From Sphingomonas jeddahensis (GTDB lineage: Bacteria; Pseudomonadota; Alphaproteobacteria; Sphingomonadales; Sphingomonadaceae), in assembly GCF_001981525.1 (NCBI RefSeq), contig NZ_MPSB01000002.1:62001-126000 (forward strand): DNA of 64,000 bases, in the 5' to 3' direction. Within the stretch, counting starts at the first letter, position 1. Every line of letters starts with the position of its first letter. The notes beneath the pieces are model-generated. The model searched no databases. It was given only the letters and a program-made list of their open reading frames with translations, and was not told where the DNA came from. Position numbers and translations under genes: made by a program. Positions 54,306 through 63,800 of this stretch are shown here, in pieces.

Positions 54306-54517
54306 AAGGGGATACCGAAGGTTTGAAGCAGGACGGCGAGGCCGCCAATGACGAGGACGAAGATCGCGAGGTCGACGGCCGCGCGATAGGCAAAGATGCG
54401 GTGGAGGCCGAAGGCGTTCATCACGCGCACGATGGCAAAGGTGAGCACCAAGGCGGCGATGCCGAGCAGCAACAGGGTCGGCACGAACACGCCGCCGATT
54501 GCGATTTCACCCTTCAT
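54302..54517 (-). CDS. DUF1656 small membrane protein (AaeX type)
   Basis: The 71-aa protein has two membrane helices (VFVPTLLLLGIAALVLTF and AAVDLAIFVLVIGGLAVLL) and the DUF1656 signature E-x-x-x-x-GVFVP. It sits between the FUSC pump and membrane-fusion genes with 4-nt overlaps on both sides, exactly as in aaeX. Its role in the pump is unknown. Confidence 0.9.
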   Translation of the reverse strand: MKGEIAIGGVFVPTLLLLGIAALVLTFAIVRVMNAFGLHRIFAYRAAVDLAIFVLVIGGLAVLLQTFGIPL

Positions 54518-56544
54518 GCCGCCAGTGCTCCATAAGGGGTTGCGTCCGGAAACAGGTTGCGGCGCAGGCTGACCAGCCCGATCGCGGCATCGCGCCGCAC
54601 CCGCGCATTGCCGTCGTGCAGCAACGCCGCCAGCGCCGTGTCGATATCGCCGCGCAGCGCGTCATCGGGTGGCGCGGGAGCATCGGGATCGAGCCGGCGG
54701 TAATGATCGCCGACGCCGGCAAGCACGCGCGTCAGCGGTTCGGCATTGCCACCCAGATCGATGCGCAGCCGCCGAAGCTCGGCAATGGCAACGCCGGTCC
54801 TCAGATCGCGCAGCGCATCGTACAGCCGCTCGCCTTCGTCCTGTGCGGCCAGCCGCGGCGCCAGCAATCCGATGCGATCCAGCATGCGATTGATCCAGGC
54901 GCGCACGTCGGGCTGCCCCGGCTTGTTGGCGCTCTGCGCGATGTCGCGCCAGCCGGCGCGGATCGTCCGCCGCACCGCGCCGCTCGCCCCGGCGGAGCGC
55001 AGCACCCGCACCATCGCAATGGCGAACCAGATGCCGGTCACCTGCGCCAGCGCGCCGTTGATGAAGCCGGTGAAATTGTTGACATATTCGGTTTCGAGCA
55101 GCGCCGGGCTGCCCAGCCCGAGCAAGGCCGGCAGCGCGATCCCGCCCCATCGCGGCGAGGCGAGCAGCGCGCCGAGCAGCAGCAACGTCGGCGCAAAGGC
55201 CGCCGCCAGCATCAGAAAGCCATCCAGCCGCGGCAGGATCGCATAGCCATAGATGGCGCCGATCGCGGTCGCGAAAGCGGTGCCGATCAGGAACCCGCGC
55301 AGCGGCCCGACCGGGTTTTCCACCGCCGCGAACAGCGCGAGGAACACCCCGGCCATCATCACCGCTGTCGAACCGTCCGCCCAGCCACTGCCGATCCACA
55401 GCGCGCAGCCGACAATCATCGTGATCGCCGCCGACAGCGCCCCGCCGAGCGCCGCGCGCGGATCGCGGTGCAATTCGCGATCGCGCGCGAGTGCCACCAG
55501 CTCGCCGACCCGTGGCGTGATCGGCCGTGCGCTGGGGATCGCCATCTGGTCGCGCAGGTCGAACGCGTCGCGGTGCGCCGCCAGCAACGCCGACAGGCGG
55601 GTGACGAGGCTCAGCACGATCATCTCGTCCCAGCGCGCCTCGGGGCCAAGCGGCGGCTCCAGCGCCGTGCAACGCGCGATCAACGCCTCCGCCTGCGCGC
55701 GCCACCCGGCGCGATCGAGCGCGCTATTGCCGAGCAGCGCCTGCGCATCGTCGAGCAGGTCGCCAACTGGCGCCGGCATCGCCGCGCCCAATTGCAGCAC
55801 CCGATCCTCAATCGCCGCCGCTAGCGGCAGCAGGATCGACAATTGCTCCTGCAGTGCGCGCACGGTGCGAAGCCGCGGCGCGATCCGGGCCGTTTCAAAC
55901 GGCAGGTGGACCGACATCTGGTGCAGCTCGGTAACATCCTGGGCCAGCCGGCGGCGTTCGGCGTCTAGCTCCGGGCCGCCTTGGGCCGCGATCGAGTCCC
56001 GGGACCAGCGCGCCGCATCGCGCAGGATCGCGTCCACGCGGCTCAGCAGCAGGTCGGTCACCGAATTGGGGAACACGATCCCATGGATCAGGCTGCCGCA
56101 CGCGATGCCGATCAGGATTTCCTGCACGCGCAGACTGGCGATGGTGAAGATGGCCTCCGGTGTGTCGAGGCTCGGCAGCGCGATTAGGCAGGTACTGTAT
56201 CCCGCCAGCACGAACATATAGGACCGCGGCGTGCGATCGAGCAGCGAGACATAGACGCACAGCCCCAGCCAGCCGGCGAAGGCGAGCACCAGCAATTCGG
56301 GCGTGTTGACCAGCGCCGGCACCATCAGCACCGTGACCGCCGCGCCCACCACCGTGCCGATCACGCGGAACGCCGCTTTGGACAGCACCGCGCCGGCCAG
56401 CGGCTGCGCAACAATATAAGCGGTCAGGAAAGCCCAATACGGCCGTTCGAGCCCGATCCGCAGCGCCACCCACAGCGCCAGCATCGCCGCCAGATAGCTC
56501 TTGAGAGAGAAGAGCGCGGCACCAAGGCCGAACCGATCGGTCAC
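54514..56544 (-). CDS. FUSC-family aromatic-acid efflux pump (AaeB-like)
   Basis: The 676-aa inner-membrane protein has two sets of transmembrane helices (about 20-150 and 355-510) with a long cytoplasmic region between them and a helical C-terminal part. RPYWAFLTAYIVAQPLAGAVLSKAAFRVIGTVVGA is the FUSC pattern. Related AaeB exports p-hydroxybenzoate and other aromatic acids; the DUF1656 protein, fusion protein and NodT channel follow in order. The start overlaps the end of marR (ATGA). Confidence 0.92.
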   Translation of the reverse strand: MTDRFGLGAALFSLKSYLAAMLALWVALRIGLERPYWAFLTAYIVAQPLAGAVLSKAAFRVIGTVVGAAVTVLMVPALVNTPELLVLAFAGWLGLCVYVSLLDRTPRSYMFVLAGYSTCLIALPSLDTPEAIFTIASLRVQEILIGIACGSLIHGIVFPNSVTDLLLSRVDAILRDAARWSRDSIAAQGGPELDAERRRLAQDVTELHQMSVHLPFETARIAPRLRTVRALQEQLSILLPLAAAIEDRVLQLGAAMPAPVGDLLDDAQALLGNSALDRAGWRAQAEALIARCTALEPPLGPEARWDEMIVLSLVTRLSALLAAHRDAFDLRDQMAIPSARPITPRVGELVALARDRELHRDPRAALGGALSAAITMIVGCALWIGSGWADGSTAVMMAGVFLALFAAVENPVGPLRGFLIGTAFATAIGAIYGYAILPRLDGFLMLAAAFAPTLLLLGALLASPRWGGIALPALLGLGSPALLETEYVNNFTGFINGALAQVTGIWFAIAMVRVLRSAGASGAVRRTIRAGWRDIAQSANKPGQPDVRAWINRMLDRIGLLAPRLAAQDEGERLYDALRDLRTGVAIAELRRLRIDLGGNAEPLTRVLAGVGDHYRRLDPDAPAPPDDALRGDIDTALAALLHDGNARVRRDAAIGLVSLRRNLFPDATPYGALAA

Positions 56545-56990
56545 GCAGCCGGCGCGCCCTTGCCGAGCCGCACGTTCACTCCGGCAAACACACGAAGAAT
56601 CACGGCAAGGTCCGCGTCAGATGCCTCGCCCAGCAAGTCAGCTCGCAGGCCGGCCAGCCGCTCTTCCGCCGCCTTTGCCAGGGCAGCACCCTCCACGGTC
56701 AGGCACATCAGGTTCGACCGCCGATCATTTTCGTCGATGCGCCGCTCGACCAGTCCGTCGGCGACCACCTGAGCGATGGTGCGCGCCAGAGACGGATCGC
56801 TGATCCCGATCGCATCGGCGAGTTCAGTTTGACGAACGTTGGGCCCAAGGCGAGCGAGGTGCACCAGGCACCACGCCGCCGCGGACTTGATGCCCAATTC
56901 ACCCAGCATCGCATCCGCTGCCGCTCGCCACGCCTGCGCCAGCGGGTTCAACATGGTTGCGATGCGCAGCTCGTGCTCGGTTCTCGACAT
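56541..56990 (-). CDS. MarR-family repressor of the efflux operon
   Basis: The 149-aa winged-helix regulator has RQTELADAIGISDPSLARTIAQVVADGLVERR (recognition helix and wing) and DRRSNLMCLTVEGAALAK. ATG at 56990 is preferred to GTG at 57008, as the latter lies in the operator palindrome. It is the first gene of the operon, coupled to the pump gene by 4 nt. MarR proteins of this type release DNA when an aromatic ligand binds, so the pump substrate probably induces it. Confidence 0.93.
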   Translation of the reverse strand: MSRTEHELRIATMLNPLAQAWRAAADAMLGELGIKSAAAWCLVHLARLGPNVRQTELADAIGISDPSLARTIAQVVADGLVERRIDENDRRSNLMCLTVEGAALAKAAEERLAGLRADLLGEASDADLAVILRVFAGVNVRLGKGAPAA

Positions 56991-56999
56991 GAGCCGAAT

Positions 57000-57015
57000 A
57001 GTTAGCACGCTAACT
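57000..57015. promoter_or_regulatory. Palindromic operator in front of marR
   Basis: GTTAGC-AC-GCTAAC is a perfect inverted repeat (57001-57014) extended by an A/T pair on both sides. It starts 10 bp upstream of the marR start codon, where it would block transcription start. It has the size and form of a MarR operator (TTAGC half-sites). Confidence 0.82.
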
Positions 57016-57192
57016 TAAAGGTTCAAGACACACGTCCGATTTTCCCCCATGCGACCTGTCGCGGGTAGATCGGCGGTCTGGACAGCATACCGGCAGGCGC
57101 GACATCGCTAAGAAACAGGAAAAGAAACAATCACGCCGCTACTTCCCTACCCCCGCTAAAGCGCATAACGCGGCGCGACCTCCGGAAAACCG

Positions 57193-60126
57193 ATGCCGAT
57201 GCCGCGATCAGAAGAGCTTAGCCGCGAGCAACTGCTCGAGCGACAAACGTTCCAGCTTCAACTCCTTGATCGTTTACGCCAGCGGGATGATGCCGCCGGT
57301 ATTTTGATTGCGGCAACTGAACTGCTCGGCACTCACATGAAGGCCGGCCGCTGCGGCTTCGGAGCGATCAGCGCCGATGGCGCCACTGTGCGCGTGGATG
57401 CCGATTGGTCGGGCACGATCCCCAGCCTAGCGGGCGAAGCACGCCTGCTCGACAGCTTCGGCCCCGACGTGATTGCCGAGCTGCGGGCTGGCCGCACATT
57501 GGTCGTCAGCGACAGCGCCGTCGATCCCCGCACCGGCGCCCATCTCGCTGGCTGGAACAGCATCGGCGTGCGCGCCCTTGTCGTGGTTCCGCTACTTCGC
57601 GACGGCCAGTTCGACGCGATGCTCTACGTTCACGAACCCACGCCGCGCGCTTGGACGGCGATGGACATTTCGCTGGTCGAGGACGTGGCGGTTCGCACGC
57701 GCGACGCGGTCGATCGCGCCCGTACGGAGGCGGAACTTCGCGCCAGCGAAGAGCGCTATCGTTCGCTGTTCAACTCGATCGATGCCGGTTTCTGCGTGAT
57801 CGAGCTCCGCTTTGGCGCGGACGGCAGGGCGGAGGACTATCGCTTCCTGGAAGTGAACGATTCCTTTGAACAATATACCGGCATCGCTGACGCTCCGGGG
57901 CGCTGGATGCGCGAGATCGCGCCCGATCACGAACAGCATTGGTTCGACATTTACGGGCGCGTCGCGCGTACGGGGGTGGCCGAGCGGATCGAGCTGCCCG
58001 CGTCGGCGCTCGACAGCCGCTGGTACCTGGCCCATGCCTATCGGATCGATCGGCCGGAGCAGCATCATGTCGCCGTCCTGTTTTCGGATCTGACCGAGCG
58101 GCGCCGTACCGAACAGGCGCTGGAGCGCAGCCGCGAGGAGCTGGAGGTGGCCGCCGCCGCCGCCGAGCTGGGCCGGTACGATTACCGCCCCCGCGAAGGA
58201 ACGCTCACCTGGGATGACCGCTGCCGCGCGCTGTTCGGGCTGCCACCCGGAGCGCCGGTCAGCTACGAAGGCACCTATCTCGCCGGGCTTCACCCCGAGG
58301 ATCGCGAACGTGCTCATAGCGCCGTTCTCGCCGCGCTGGACCCTGTCGGCGCGGGCAAGTTCGAGGTCGAGTATCGAACAGTCGGCATTGAGGATGGCCT
58401 GCTGCGCCACGTCAGCGCGCACGGCCTGGCGTTCTTCGAAAACGGCGCTGCAATCCGCCTGATCGGCACGGTTCAGGACGTGACCAAGGATCGCGAGGCC
58501 ACAGCGGCGCTGCGCGAAGTGAGCGAACGGCTGCGGCTCGCCGGGCGCGCCACCAACGACGCGGTCTGGGACTGGGACTTCCGCACCAACCACGTCACCT
58601 GGAACGAGGCGCTTTTTGAGGCCTATGGCCATCCGCTGACCACGGTGGAGCCGACCGGCGAATGGTGGCTCGGCCAGATCCATCCGGAGGACCGCAACCG
58701 AATCTTCGCCAGCATTCACCTTGTTATCGATGGCGACGCCACCGACTGGACCGACGAATATCGCTTCCGCAAAGGCGATGGCAGCTACGCCGACGTGTTC
58801 GATCGCGGCTATGTCCTCCGCGATGCCGCCGGCACGCCTTTGCGGATGGTCGGGGCTATGCTTGACCTGTCGACGCGCAAAGCAGTGGAACGCCAGCTGG
58901 AAACCGAGCGTCAGCGACTGGTGCATGCGGTGGAGGAAACCACCGCCGAGCGAGACCGCGCTGAAGACGCCCTGCGCCAGTCGCAGAAGATGGAAGCGGT
59001 CGGCCAGCTGACCGGCGGGCTCGCCCATGATTTCAATAATCTGCTCACCGGCATCTCAGGCGCGCTGGAGATGATGCAGGTCCGCATCGCCCAGGGCCGC
59101 GTTACCGAGCTGGAGAAATATTCGGTCGCGGCGCAAGGCGCAGTGCGGCGCGCGGCCGCTCTTACCCACCGGCTGCTCGCCTTCTCGCGTCGCCAGACAC
59201 TTGATCCGCGGCCCACCGACGTTAACCGCCTGATCTTCGACGTCGAGGAGCTGATCCGCCGAACCGTCGGCCCGCATGTCGAGGTGGAAACCGTTGGCAA
59301 GGCAGGGCTTTGGAGCACCCTGGTCGATCCCAACCAGCTTGAAAACGCGATTATCAATCTGTGCATCAACGCACGCGATGCGATGCCGGACGGCGGGCGG
59401 ATCACGATCGAGACGGCCAACAAGTGGCTCGACGAACGCGCCGCGCGCGAACGCGATCTGGATCCGGGCCAATATGTCTCGATCTGCGTGACTGACACTG
59501 GCACCGGCATGGCGCCGGACGTGGTCGGGCGGGCCTTTGATCCGTTCTTCACCACCAAGCCGATGGGCGAAGGCACTGGGCTGGGCCTGTCGATGATCTA
59601 TGGCTTCGCGCGGCAATCGGGCGGCCAGGTGCGAATCTACACCGAGCTCGGGATGGGCACCACCATGTGCATCTATCTTCCCCGCCACATGGACGAGCCA
59701 GACGGCCTGCTGGCCGAAACTCATGCGACGACATCGATGCTCAATCGCGCCGATGAGGCGCAGGCTGGCTGCATTCTGGTTGTCGATGACGAGCCAACCG
59801 TGCGCATGCTGGTGGTCGAGGTCGCCGAGGATCTCGGCTATGATGTGCTCGAAGCATTCGATGGGCAAAGCGCGATGCGGGCGCTTCAGGCTAATCCAGG
59901 TATCGACCTGCTGATCACCGACGTCGGCTTGCCCGGCGGCATGAACGGGCGGCAGGTCGCCGACGCCGCGCTCAGCTTGAAACCGTCGCTCAAGGTGCTG
60001 TTCATCACCGGCTATGCCGAGAATGCGGTAATCGGCAACGCCCAGCTCGCGCCCAACATGGCGCTGGTGACAAAGCCTTTCGCGATGGACGCACTGGCCG
60101 CCCGCATACGCGACATCATGGAATAA
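57193..60126 (+). CDS. Hybrid histidine kinase, GAF-PAS(x3)-HisKA-HATPase-REC
   Basis: The 977-aa protein has a GAF domain (about 17-180), PAS domains beginning near 187, 322 and 444, a coiled linker, HisKA with His612 ([11 protein letters not shown]), HATPase with INLCINARDAM (about 721), DTGTGMAP and [13 protein letters not shown], and a receiver (from about 860) with Asp910 (LLITDVGLPG) and Lys in TKPFAMDAL. No membrane helices. The kinase-receiver half is a close paralogue of that at 6971-10207. The gene stands alone between the efflux operon and the SWIB gene. Stimulus and phosphorelay partner are unknown. Confidence 0.93.
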   Translation: MPMPRSEELSREQLLERQTFQLQLLDRLRQRDDAAGILIAATELLGTHMKAGRCGFGAISADGATVRVDADWSGTIPSLAGEARLLDSFGPDVIAELRAGRTLVVSDSAVDPRTGAHLAGWNSIGVRALVVVPLLRDGQFDAMLYVHEPTPRAWTAMDISLVEDVAVRTRDAVDRARTEAELRASEERYRSLFNSIDAGFCVIELRFGADGRAEDYRFLEVNDSFEQYTGIADAPGRWMREIAPDHEQHWFDIYGRVARTGVAERIELPASALDSRWYLAHAYRIDRPEQHHVAVLFSDLTERRRTEQALERSREELEVAAAAAELGRYDYRPREGTLTWDDRCRALFGLPPGAPVSYEGTYLAGLHPEDRERAHSAVLAALDPVGAGKFEVEYRTVGIEDGLLRHVSAHGLAFFENGAAIRLIGTVQDVTKDREATAALREVSERLRLAGRATNDAVWDWDFRTNHVTWNEALFEAYGHPLTTVEPTGEWWLGQIHPEDRNRIFASIHLVIDGDATDWTDEYRFRKGDGSYADVFDRGYVLRDAAGTPLRMVGAMLDLSTRKAVERQLETERQRLVHAVEETTAERDRAEDALRQSQKMEAVGQLTGGLAHDFNNLLTGISGALEMMQVRIAQGRVTELEKYSVAAQGAVRRAAALTHRLLAFSRRQTLDPRPTDVNRLIFDVEELIRRTVGPHVEVETVGKAGLWSTLVDPNQLENAIINLCINARDAMPDGGRITIETANKWLDERAARERDLDPGQYVSICVTDTGTGMAPDVVGRAFDPFFTTKPMGEGTGLGLSMIYGFARQSGGQVRIYTELGMGTTMCIYLPRHMDEPDGLLAETHATTSMLNRADEAQAGCILVVDDEPTVRMLVVEVAEDLGYDVLEAFDGQSAMRALQANPGIDLLITDVGLPGGMNGRQVADAALSLKPSLKVLFITGYAENAVIGNAQLAPNMALVTKPFAMDALAARIRDIME

Positions 60127-60188
60127 CGCCGACGAATACCAACTAACGACGCCTGTGCGGATCAGAGACGTGCTGGCGACACTCACTT

Positions 60189-60283
60189 CGTCGTACCGGG
60201 CCCGTCCCGGAACCCACAGCGCTGCAAATCTCAACCACTGGATTCTCGAATCGGTGGATCCCGGCACAAGGCCCGGACGACGC
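60189..60283. repeat. Palindromic repeat downstream of the hybrid kinase
   Basis: The arms CGTCGTACCGGGCCCG (near 60190) and CAAGGCCCGGACGACG (near 60267) pair imperfectly across about 60 nt, with a further short pairing in the loop. It lies in the 211-bp gap between convergent genes. Confidence 0.65.
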
Positions 60284-60337
60284 AACTTGTCAGTGACCAC
60301 CTCCTCAGAGGGGCCTCGGCAAGCCGGGAACCGGCAA

Positions 60338-60682
60338 TCAGTCCTTCTTGACGGCAGACAGGTGCTTGCTGAGATGCTTGTTCATCTCGAACATGCTCGC
60401 CGACTTCTTGCCAAAGATCTTCTCCAGCTTGTCGTCGGCGTTGATCTGGCGCCGGTCCTTGGCGTCCTGCAGATCGTGCTTCTTGATATATTCCCACACT
60501 TTGCTGACGACTTCGCTGCGGGGCAGATCCTTTTTGCCGACGATTTCTGCCAGCTCCTGGGACGGAGTCACCGGTGCCGTGATGCCGCCGCGCGCGCCGG
60601 TGGCGGGCTTGCCGGTCGCCTTGACCTTCTTCTCCGCGGCCTTGGTTTCGTCCTTGCCACGCTTTTCCGCCGTTCGCGCCAT
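60338..60682 (-). CDS. SWIB/MDM2-domain protein
   Basis: The 114-aa protein has a basic, Lys/Ala-rich N-terminal tail (about 1-35) and a SWIB domain (about 38-114): ITAPVTPSQELAEIVGKKDLPRSEVVSKVWEYIKKHDL, then INADDKLEKIFGKK and MFEMNKHLSKHL. SWIB domains are best known in eukaryotic chromatin remodelling, and bacterial ones occur in chlamydiae and Alphaproteobacteria. AGGAGGAG precedes the ATG at 60682. The histone-like basic tail suggests DNA binding. It is divergent from mfd. Confidence 0.88.
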   Translation of the reverse strand: MARTAEKRGKDETKAAEKKVKATGKPATGARGGITAPVTPSQELAEIVGKKDLPRSEVVSKVWEYIKKHDLQDAKDRRQINADDKLEKIFGKKSASMFEMNKHLSKHLSAVKKD

Positions 60683-60842
60683 TGCCTTCTCCTCCTGTGC
60701 CGCTTCGCGATCGACCATCGCGCGCCATCTCCTGCTTAAGTGACATCGCCGGGTGAAGTTCCGTCGCAACCGGGATCGCAAGGAACGGGGAAGCGCGCCG
60801 CCCGTTCGGTGAGCTTCGCCACTGGGGATCCAAGCACCTGAA

Positions 60843-63800
60843 ATGCGCACTCTTTCCGACGCGGAGATCGCCGCCATGCCCGCGATGAGCGATCTGCCGC
60901 CGCCGATGGGCATTGCCGAGACCGGTGCAGCGCTAGCCGAACTCGCCGCGCAGCAGGATGTTGTGGTCGCCTTGGCCGATGAAACGCGCGCCGTGGCGCT
61001 CGCCCGCGTGCTCGCCGCGATGTTGCCCAAGGCGGATGTGCTGTTCTGCCCGGGCACGGATGCGCTGCCCGGCGACAATGCGCCGGCCTCCCCCGCCAAC
61101 GTCGGCCAGCGCGTATCGGCGCTGCGCGCCATCCGGCGCCTGAGCGAGGCCAAGTCCCGCGCGCCGATCGTGCTCGTCACCTCCGGCGAGGCACTTGCGC
61201 GCGCCTATCCGCCGCGTGCCGGTTTTGATGCGTCGCCCCCGTCAGTGAAGGTGGGAGAAGAATGCGACCTGTCGCAACTGCACGATACGCTGATCCAACT
61301 GGGCTATGTCGCGGACGAGCGCGTCGATGAGCCCGGCGAGATCGCGCTGCGTGGGCAGGTGCTCGACGTCTTCCCTGCCGACATCGACATGCCGCTGCGC
61401 ATCGAGGCCGCCGACGGGCGGATTACCGGCATTCGCCGCTATGATCCCGCCGATCAGCGCAGCATCGGCGAAGTCGAACAGCACGAACTCGGCCGCGTTG
61501 CCGAGCCCCCGCTGGGCGAGGAACGGGTGACTTTGCTCGATCACCTGCCGAACGCGCGAGTGGCGATCACGGCGACAGCGGACGAGCGTCGGCGCCGCCT
61601 GCTGCTGCTCAGCGCCGATGCGGCGCGCCGCGGCAGCCGCCGCGCATCGAGCGACATGATCGACGACACCGCCTGGCGAAAGGCGCTGGAGACGCGCGAT
61701 GTCACGACGCCGGCGCGGGAGGGTGAGCCGCCCGCCCGCTTCATTGAGCAGCGCTCTCCGCTTGCCACCTTCGCCAAGACCGCGCGCGAGGCGCTGGCGG
61801 CCGGCGATCGCGTTGTCCTGCTGGGCAGCGCGCGCGACCTGAAATTCCTTACCCGCCGCATCGAGAAACGGTTGGAAACGGAGGCAACAGCAGCGGCCGA
61901 TTGGGCCGCCGTACGCAAGGCCAGGAAGGGCACGTTGCTCACCCTCGCCGCTCCCGCCGATCGCGGCTTCCGCCGCGATGGCTTACTTGCCGTTGCCGCC
62001 GCCGACCTGATCGGCAGCCGCGCCGAACGTGAGGACGGCGCCGCGCACCGCGTCGACCTATCGCTGGTGCAGACCGCAGAGATCCGCGTCGGCGATACGG
62101 TGATCCACGAGGATCATGGCATTGGCGTGGTCGCCGGCATCGAAGCCTTGCCCGAAAGCGAAGGGGTCGCCGGCGACACGATCAAGCTTCACTACGCCAA
62201 GGAAGCGGTGCGGCTGGTGCCGGTCAGCGAAGCCGACCGCCTGTGGCGCTACGGCGCAGAGGACGATGCCGTCACGCTCGACACGCTCGACGGCAAGAGC
62301 TGGCATGCCCGCCGCGGCGAGATCGCCGCAGCCATCGCCGAAACCGCGCGCAGCCTGACCGAACTCGCCGCCGAGCGCGCCGATCGCACCGCCCCCGTGC
62401 TCGACCCGCCCGTCGCCGCCTATGAGCGGTTCGCCGCCGGCTTCCCCTTCTCCGAAACCGCCGATCAGCTCACCGCCATCGAAGCGGTGCGCAGTGATCT
62501 CGCCTCAGGCAAGCCGATGGACCGGCTGGTGATCGGCGACGTCGGCTTCGGCAAGACGGAGGTCGCGCTGCGCGCCGCCGCCGTCGCCGCGCTCGCGGGC
62601 AAGCAGGTCGCGCTCGCCGCCCCTACCACCGTGCTCGCCCGCCAGCATCTCGAAACCTTCAAGGCCCGCTTCGAGGGCACCGACATCGTCGTCGAAGGCC
62701 TCTCACGCCTGACCAGCGCCGCCGACAAGAAGCGCGTCAAGGCGGGCCTGGCGGACGGCAGCGTCCACATCGTGATCGGCACCGGCGCGGTCGCCGGCAA
62801 GGGCGTCGCCTACAAGGATCTCGCGCTCGTCATCGTCGACGAGGAACAGCGCTTCGGCGCCGCCGACAAGAACAAGCTCCAGGATCTCTCTGCCGGCCAC
62901 CTCCTGACGCTGTCCGCCACCCCGATCCCGCGCACGCTGCAATCGGCTTTGGTCGGCCTGCGCCAGCTATCGGTGATCGCCACCCCGCCCGCACGGCGCC
63001 AGCCGATCCGCACTGCCGTCTCCCCCTTCGCGCCCGAGACGCTGCGCGCCGCGCTGCTGCGCGAACGCGCGCGCGGCGGTCAGAGCTTCGTCGTCGTCCC
63101 ACGCATTTCGGACATGGCGCCGCTCGCCGAGAAGCTGGCCAAGCTCGTCCCCGAACTCGATCTCCTCCAGGCGCATGGCAAGATGCCCGCCGAGGAGATT
63201 GACGACGCCATGGTCCGCTTCGGCCGCGGCGACGGCGACGTGCTGCTCGCCACCAACATCATCGAGGCGGGGCTGGACGTGCCGCGCGCTAATACCATGG
63301 CGATCATGCACGCCGACCGTTTCGGCCTGTCCCAGCTGCACCAGCTGCGCGGCCGCGTCGGGCGTGGTCACCGCCGCGGCCAGGTGCTGCTGTTTACCGA
63401 CGCCAACGATGCGATCGCCCCGCGCACGCTCAAGCGGCTGCGCACGCTGGAGGCGTTCGACCGGCTCGGCGCTGGCTTCGCGATCAGCGCGCGCGATCTC
63501 GACATGCGCGGCGCCGGCGATCTGCTTGGCGATACCCAGGCCGGCCATATGCGGCTGATCGGGGTCGAGCTGTATCAGCAGTTGCTGGAAGACGCGCTGC
63601 GCACCGCGCGCGGCGAGACGGTGGAGCGCTGGACGCCCGACCTGCGCCTGGGCATCGAAGGCCGCCTCCCCGCCGACTGGATCCCGGAAGAGGACTTACG
63701 CATCTCGCTCTACGCCCGCCTCGGCCGCCTGCGCAGCGACGCCGATCTCGATGCGTTCGAGGCAGAGCTGGAGGACCGGTTCGGCGAACTGCCGGGGGAG

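Noticed and set aside
62116..62358. Short plus-strand ORF inside mfd
   Set aside because: Shadow frame of the long mfd reading frame, which stays open to the window edge.
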